DNA of 64,000 bases from Tetradesmus obliquus (taxonomy: Eukaryota; Chlorophyta; Chlorophyceae; Sphaeropleales; Scenedesmaceae): NCBI GenBank assembly GCA_030272155.1, contig CP126201.1, positions 2,392,501 through 2,456,500 of the forward strand, written 5' to 3'. The number at the start of each line of letters is the position of its first letter. The first letter of the stretch is position 1. The position numbers were made by a program, and so were the translations under genes. The notes below the pieces were generated by a model. That model made no database searches. It had not been told where the DNA came from and saw only the letters and a list, made by a program, of their open reading frames with translations. Of the stretch, positions 59,240 to 64,000 are shown one piece after another.

Positions 59240-59904
59240 GATCCGTTTGCATTATCGCCCGGCTCCATCCACCCTGCATCTTCTGGAAACTGCGCCTGTG
59301 ATGCAGCTGCAACACGTGCATTAGTCTTTTCCGCCGCTGCTGCTTCCACCTTAGCACCTTTTGCAGGTGGTGCGGTGCGTGCTGCTGGGGTGGGTTGTTG
59401 TGAGCCCGTCCCGGGCTTTGCTGCTGCTGTGCTGCGCTGCGCTTGAGCAGGGGCTGATGGAGCGGCCTGCAAATGAGTTGGGACACAAGTAGACACACAA
59501 AACACAGCCACGGCCCAAAGTTTGGGCTGGTAAAGCTTCACGGGTGTGGTTTGACCGCTGCTGTGACCGTTTGACACATCAACACAGTCGCCTGACCCTG
59601 CAGCATACGATGTGGTAGCTGCAGCAGCATCCTGCTAGGTGTGCTGCTGAGATTTGCAGTTGCCCCAAGCCACCGAGATCACCACTGCATTAAAATGCTG
59701 TGACAATACTATCTGAGGCACTTTGAAGTCACTGCCAGAGGCTGTGAGGGCTCAGCACTGCTAACCGCTTCCGCGGCACTGCATGCATGCTAGGTCAAAC
59801 ACAGGGAGGTTACTGCACCTTCTGCAGTTGCCCACCTGAGCCAGATGCAGCATCAGCGCCGTTAAGAACAAAGCTGCGAAACACATTCGCTTGTTGGCAT
59901 TCAT
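53357..59904 (-). CDS. GH1 beta-glucosidase, secreted, 15 exons
   Basis: Exons: 59904-59836, 59466-59107, 58825-58763, 58522-58419, 58244-58080, 57554-57473, 57177-57071, 56734-56630, 56268-56240, 55941-55755, 55285-55197, 54858-54725, 54378-54269, 53754-53738, 53487-53357; 583 residues, every phase closing. Residues 1-23 are a signal peptide; about 100 residues of Ala/Pro/Gln linker precede the barrel ([20 protein letters not shown]). The acid/base Glu is about residue 290 in [20 protein letters not shown]; the nucleophile is about residue 483 in WITEFGTGI. Other GH1 marks: [41 protein letters not shown]. It hydrolyses beta-glucosides or related glycosides; secretion or lysosome/vacuole targeting is implied. 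Odd: ITEFG instead of the usual ITENG, and microexons of 29 and 17 nt. Seven or more partial exon copies lie in the introns. Confidence 0.92.
54040..54490 (-). repeat. partial copies flanking GH1 exon 13
   Basis: Upstream (sense) at about 54420-54490 is a 5'-partial copy: acceptor plus [22 protein letters not shown] sequence with a frameshift. Downstream at about 54138-54185 is a 3'-partial copy ([11 protein letters not shown] plus GTGAGT), and a shorter one at 54040-54060. Confidence 0.8.
54925..54990 (-). repeat. 5'-partial copy of GH1 exon 12
   Basis: CCGCAG acceptor and (A)[13 protein letters not shown], about 110 bp upstream (sense) of the real exon. Confidence 0.8.
55470..55735 (-). 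repeat. 3'-partial copies of GH1 exon 10, two
   Basis: The exon end ([16 protein letters not shown]) recurs at about 55612-55690 and 55478-55550 with altered donors, separated by GTCAAAC/GTCAACC clusters. 5'-partial traces of the same exon (NKL..) are at about 55999-56050. Confidence 0.8.
57690..58020 (-). repeat. 3'-partial copies of GH1 exon 5, three
   Basis: Copies at about 57945-58015, 57785-57870 and (degenerate) 57690-57735 repeat [20 protein letters not shown] and a GTGCGC/GTGCGT donor; in two of them the Trp codon of YHWDLP is TGA. Tandem CATGGTCAAA decamers sit between the copies. Confidence 0.85.
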
Positions 59905-60364
59905 TTGTGCCTCTCCCTTCCGCTCGGCTGCTGTTGCTGGACGAGTCACTCCAAGTGGGCTGGCTGTTTGTCAGCTGCTACCTTCCAGCTGCTCAGCTTG
60001 TTCAAAGCATTTAAAATAGGGTTTAAAATAGTTCAGTCAGTCTGTCCAGCTCAAATGCTACACTACGGCCCACGGCTAGATGCGGGCAACAGTCGAAGGG
60101 TTAGCCAGGTGACCGGCAGCACAGCAGTAACAGTGCATTCACATATAAACACTTTTAGGTGAATGCAGCACTGGGAGCTCCTTCTCTTGCTCGGATGACC
60201 AGTCCCACCTTGTTGCGTGTCACCCGGTGCGGAACCCGTTCAGTTTTTGGCATCGCAACCTCCACACGCACCATAATGTGCATCTCGATCGTCGCAAAGA
60301 TGTTACGTCGCAACCCCTAGAGTTCCAGGCAGCTCCGCGCACACCAGACGTCACTTTCAACATA
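59905..60364. promoter_or_regulatory. upstream region of the GH1 gene
   Basis: Non-coding stretch between the GH1 start codon and the MITE. No clear promoter motif recognised. Confidence 0.35.
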
Positions 60365-60788
60365 CAGTATGGTTGGGATTTAAGCAAGGGTCAGATAAGC
60401 AATTTATGTATTAAGCAAGCAAATGGCTTGCAAGCAAACTCAGCAAGGGAAAATCAAGCCCAGATAAGCAAATCTTCAATAAGCAATAAGCAACTCGTTG
60501 AACCCTCGACCCCAGTGCACATTGCTTAAATATTTGTATGCTGCAGTGCCTCTGATAGCCAGATTTGGAGCTTTTGGCAGCTTTTCAGCTGTTTCTGCCT
60601 CTTATTGCTGAGCCCATAGCCAAACTCGTGTCTGGTTGCACTGTTGACATCGTGAGGCATTGCCTTGAGAAAACATGGCTGAGCCGCCGAAATAAGGGGA
60701 AAATAGGCACCTTTTTCACTAAGCAATTTCTTATTTAAGCAAGTGTTTTGCTTGCAAAAGGACCCTTGCTTAAATCCCAACCATACTG
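60365..60788. mobile_element. non-autonomous Tc1/mariner-type MITE
   Basis: A 424-bp element with perfect 28-bp terminal inverted repeats beginning CAGTATGGTTGGGATTTAAG, flanked on both sides by TA (60363-60364 and 60789-60790). TA target duplication and CAGT termini are typical of Tc1/mariner-derived MITEs (Stowaway-like). The interior is AT-rich with many AAGCAA/TTGCTT motifs and no transposase. Confidence 0.8.
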
Positions 60789-60790
60789 TA

Positions 60791-61075
60791 ACTCACCTCT
60801 CCTGCTTTCCTTTTTTGTATCAGGCGTCCTTACACCCCTGACTGCGCTCGTTCAGCAGGCCAGGCACCGTTCGAAAATTCAAGATTCAATCAAGATCTTA
60901 CTAGTCCTGCATCGGCTGCAATGGCCCTGGCAGCTGCTGCACACTGACGACCCCAGTCTCAGACATCAACAGGCTGTTGCCCTGCCTGCGTTACTGCCAG
61001 CCAGTGTTCAAGGGTTATAGCCATCCAACTTCTGCTGCTTTTCAGCAGCTGATGCCTCCTATGGGCGCTTTATAT
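60791..61075. other. intergenic, no supported gene
   Basis: Between the MITE and the 3' copies of the MYND gene. Nothing recognised. Confidence 0.4.
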
Positions 61076-61257
61076 AGTAAACTCCCCCTGGCCCTGGCGC
61101 AGCAGCTCAGTAAACTCAGCTTGGCTCAGCTCAACACAGCACCCTGGCTCCACAGCTCAGTGAGCTTAACTCAGCTCAGCTCAGCCAGCGGCTCAGCTCA
61201 GCTCAGCGCCCTGGCTCAGCAGCTCGCCGAGCTCAACTCAGCTCAACTCAGCTCAGC
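61076..61257 (-). repeat. 3'UTR copies of the MYND-gene last exon (AGCTC-rich)
   Basis: Beyond the stop, ELQLLSQGAELS-coding sequence and its following GAGCTGAGCTGAG tail recur at about 61195-61257 and 61085-61190, giving a run of GCTCA pentamers. Confidence 0.75.
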
Positions 61258-63927
61258 TCAACTCAGCTCAGCGCCCTGGCTCAGCAGCTGCAGCTCGCCG
61301 AGTCCCGGGAGGGCCATGTAGCGCTTCCAAGGCTGCTGCACCCGCTGCACAGCCGGCGCCGGGTTGGACCGCAGCTGCTGGCCGTACAGCCGCCTGCATG
61401 CGGAACAACAGGCGGCAGAATCATCATCATCATGATACCCATCAAGCCACAGCATCAACGCCATCGTCCCCGCGCCCCAATGGAGCGGCAACAGAAGGGG
61501 ACACAACACCATCATGTTTGCAAGCATTACGCATACCCCAAGCCTTTTCAAGAAAGTCAGCAATGAATGGCGGCAGAATGTCTGAACTGGTGAAGCAGCA
61601 ATGCAGTTGGCGCCGAGAAGTGGGCGGTGTGGCATACATGGCATGCAACCTGTCTGGCAGCTGGTTGGACTGCAGCTGCTGACCGTACAGCCGCCTGCAG
61701 GTAACAGCATACGCAGCAGCGCACGCAGCGTGTCAGCAACGGATTTGGAAAACAGAACAGCGAGTAAAGTGGCATGCAGGGCATGTGATGAGTCAGACGT
61801 TGGCAGAGCAGCACATTGCATTGAATTCGCCATTTTTCATTGCACCCGACGCTGAGCTGGCACGGGGCTTGTCTGCAGCTGCTGCCATACAGCCCGCCCG
61901 CACATGACACGGCAGGCAACACAAGCAGCGCCGCTGAAACGGTTTCAGCACCGCAGTCACAAAGGAACATGACTGCATTGTGTTCAGGGACACTGCTGTG
62001 ACAGGCGGCTTGCAAGTCAATTGACTCATGAACTGGTTTCAATTAAAACCTTCCGCTACAGCAGCCCACAAACACACGCTGGTCAAAAACAAACACAAAT
62101 AACAATAACAAAATAACAAAAGAACAAAAAAATTGTAACATAGCCGCATGATGACACGCCGCCCGCTCACCCAGCCTGCGCAATGAACAGCTCCATTGGC
62201 AGCACACCAACACCCTCACAGTCTGCAAAGCAGCCGTATCCTTCCAGCGCTACAGCAGCCCACAAACACACACCGGTCAAAAACGACACACCAATCACAA
62301 TAACAAAATAACAAAAAAACGTAACACCCTCAGTGTCTGCAAAGCAGCCGTATCCTTCCAGCGTCCCGGCGCCTGCGCTGAGCTGCTGCGGCTCTGGGTC
62401 AGGCTGCAGCACAGGCTGGGAACACTGGCACAACCTTTGAAGCAGCACGTGGCTTCAGTTCTGCTGCTTCACCCCAGACGCGCGTGCTGGGAAACACACA
62501 AAGGAGAAACAAAGCAGCCACGGCATGCACACACCAACCCACTCACCCAGCCTCCGCAATGAACAGCTCCATCGGCAGCACACCAGCGTTCCCGGTGTCT
62601 GCCAAACAGCCGTATCTTTCAAGCGCCCCAGCACCCGCGCTGAGCTGCTGCCGCTCCGGATCGGGCTGCAGAACCGGCTGCAGCAGCCGCCAGAATGCGG
62701 CCGGCAGGCCTGCAGCGGCGCTGCTGCCCGGCTTCTGGCCGTTGGAGAGCTCGTAGCGCTGGATGCAGCAGCAGCAGCAGCAGCAGCAGTGTCAACAAGC
62801 AGGTAGCGCAGCAGCCTTTGCAGTGGACTAGGCAGCCATCAGTGTTCGCAGCTGACAGCAGCACCATATGCCGTGAACAGACAGTGCAAGCACTGTATGG
62901 TCATCAGCTGCAAAGTGCATGAAGTGATGTAACTGCCCGGCCTGCACTCACACAGTTGAAAGCCTGCCACATACCATACATTCCATTCTCTACTTACATT
63001 TCTAGTAACCAGAGTTCAACTGCATGCCTAAGCGATTCGAAAAGCCTTCACAAGGCATCCCTTTGACTATGTTGAAACACACACTTGAAGGGCAACTCCT
63101 GCAGGCCTCACCGTCTTGGCGAGCTGCAGCTGCTTGCAGATTGCTGCATGCTCTGCTGCGTTGTTGGCGCAGCACTCGGGGCAGCAGTAGTGCGCTGAGC
63201 CGCAGCCGCTGCACGACTCGTCCTGCGCACACAGCAGCCACAAGTGGACCACAAGCAACAGCAGCAGCAGCAGCAGCAGCAAATGAAGACAACAGACAGG
63301 AAGGCGTTAGTGCAACAGAGCGGAAGAACAGGCGGCACAAGCTGCATGTCATTTCACATGCACGCCTGCAGCAGTCGATGCAGTGGTTGCAGCCGTCAAA
63401 CGCAGATTGCTCTGTGGCGCATGCACGCCCTCAGCTGAGCCGCCAGCGGCGCAGCATGTGCTCAGCAATGCAAGCTGTGAGTTTCACATGCACTGCCAAC
63501 CAGCACACAGTCGCCCTCCTAGTCAAAACCTGGACTAGTTTGAACATACACCTCTTGAGTGATTTAAAGAACTACAGCATGCCCCCCACCTCATCTTCTG
63601 CTTCAAAGGCTTCCCCGCAGCCATGGCAGCAGCCGAGGCATGCACTGAGCAGTGCACGCTGTGAGGCATGCACAGAGTGATGCACTCTGGAAAAATCCCA
63701 CATGCACAACTAGCCAATACAATGTCACCCCTCCTGATGAATTCACAAATCATAATCTACAGCAGGCCCCCCACCTCATCCTCTGCTTCAAAGGCTTCCC
63801 CGCAGCCATGGCAGCAGCTGAGGCAGCTCTGCAGGGCCTGCGGGTACGTCACCCACTCGCACTGCGTGCTCAGCGCCTCGAGCACAGCCGGCGGCTGCAG
63901 CGCGAGCGCCTGCACGTCTGACCCCGG
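61258..63927 (-). CDS. MYND-type zinc-finger protein, 5' part outside the window
   Basis: Exons 63927-63775, 63222-63112, 62758-62547 and 61393-61258 (stop TGA) join in phase; the acceptor before 63927 shows that earlier exons lie beyond 64000. The zinc site spans two exons: CHGC in SCCHGCGEAFEAEDE, then ESCSGCGSAHYCCPECCANN and EHAAICKQL, giving the C-x2-C ... C-x2-C ... YC-x3-C ... H-x3-C pattern of MYND fingers, which bind protein partners. Downstream are helical segments (FWRLLQPVLQPDPERQQLSA; VLPMELFIAEAG) and a tail RRLYGQQLRSNPAPAVQRVQ ending at the stop. Without the N-terminus the subfamily (for example SMYD or another MYND protein) cannot be told. Confidence 0.75.
61650..61905 (-). 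repeat. 5'-partial copies of the MYND-gene last exon, two
   Basis: CTGCAGGCGGCTGTACGG-type starts (RLYGQQLQSNQ) at about 61640-61701 and a diverged one at about 61855-61905, upstream in the sense direction of the real exon at 61393. Confidence 0.75.
62165..62445 (-). repeat. 3'-partial copies of the MYND-gene exon 62758-62547
   Basis: Two copies: about 62328-62445 (QPVLQPDPEPQQLSAGAG, then LEGYGCFADTEG) and 62170-62245 (LEGYGCFAD, then GVLPMELFIAQAG plus GTGAGC). A 3'-partial copy of the CHGC exon is at about 63590-63640. Confidence 0.8.
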
Positions 63928-64000
63928 CTGCAGCAGCAGCAGCAGCAGCAGCAGGGGATGGCAGGGGACGGTGTTGCAGATAGTACAGGGTATACTGAGC
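63928..64000 (-). other. intron of the MYND gene
   Basis: CTG run (sense) directly before the acceptor at 63927, then intron sequence to the window edge. Confidence 0.6.

Noticed and set aside
60365..60788. LTR retrotransposon or tRNA-derived SINE
   Set aside because: Inverted, not direct, termini with TA duplications and no internal promoter boxes or poly-A tail indicate a Tc1/mariner-type MITE.

Overview
The window is nuclear DNA of a eukaryote. Genes are intron-rich with GT-AG introns, and CAG/CTG trinucleotide runs are everywhere, giving polyQ, polyA and polyS tracts. The gene set is plant-like: a SUVH-type SRA protein, a group-I-like bZIP factor and a GH1 beta-glucosidase. It fits a green alga (Chlorophyta, probably Chlorophyceae such as Sphaeropleales). 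That placement is inference from gene content and style; no marker gene is present. I saw no rRNA, tRNA, CRISPR array or prokaryotic operon.

Layout. 1-4485 (-): SRA/YDG-domain protein, 3' end outside the window. About 5974-8408 (+): unknown Gln-rich protein. 9828-10345 (-), 12136-12546 (-) and 22447-24167 (-): three small paralogous hydrophilic proteins sharing an IPGT signature. 13482-21500 (+): ankyrin-repeat protein with a C-terminal RING finger. 25912-28666 (-): bZIP factor. 29197-35769 (+): KIN17, all exons resolved. 36362-39215 (+): alpha-kinase. 41246-41949 (-): small secreted Lys/Pro/Ala-rich protein. 43739-45919 (-): kinetochore protein SPC25. 46302-51413 (+): SMYD-like SET-domain protein. 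53357-59904 (-): GH1 beta-glucosidase in 15 exons, including 29-nt and 17-nt microexons. 60365-60788: Tc1/mariner-type MITE. 61258-63927 (-): MYND-finger protein, 5' end outside the window.

Exon models were built by hand from splice dinucleotides, reading phase and protein-family conservation. For KIN17, SPC25, GH1, bZIP, SET, the ankyrin-RING exons and the small proteins, all phases close without a frameshift. No transcript data were available.

The most striking feature is not one gene but a pattern in nearly all of them. Exons are flanked by tandem arrays of partial copies of themselves, mostly with a 100-125 bp period. Copies upstream of a real exon keep the splice acceptor and the 5' part of the exon. 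Copies downstream keep the 3' part plus the donor or, for last exons, the stop codon and 3'UTR. I found about 25 such arrays in ten genes on both strands and no clear exception to the polarity. A second rule accompanies it: trinucleotide repeats just before acceptors are in CTG orientation on the sense strand, whereas those in exons are in CAG/GCA/AGC orientation.
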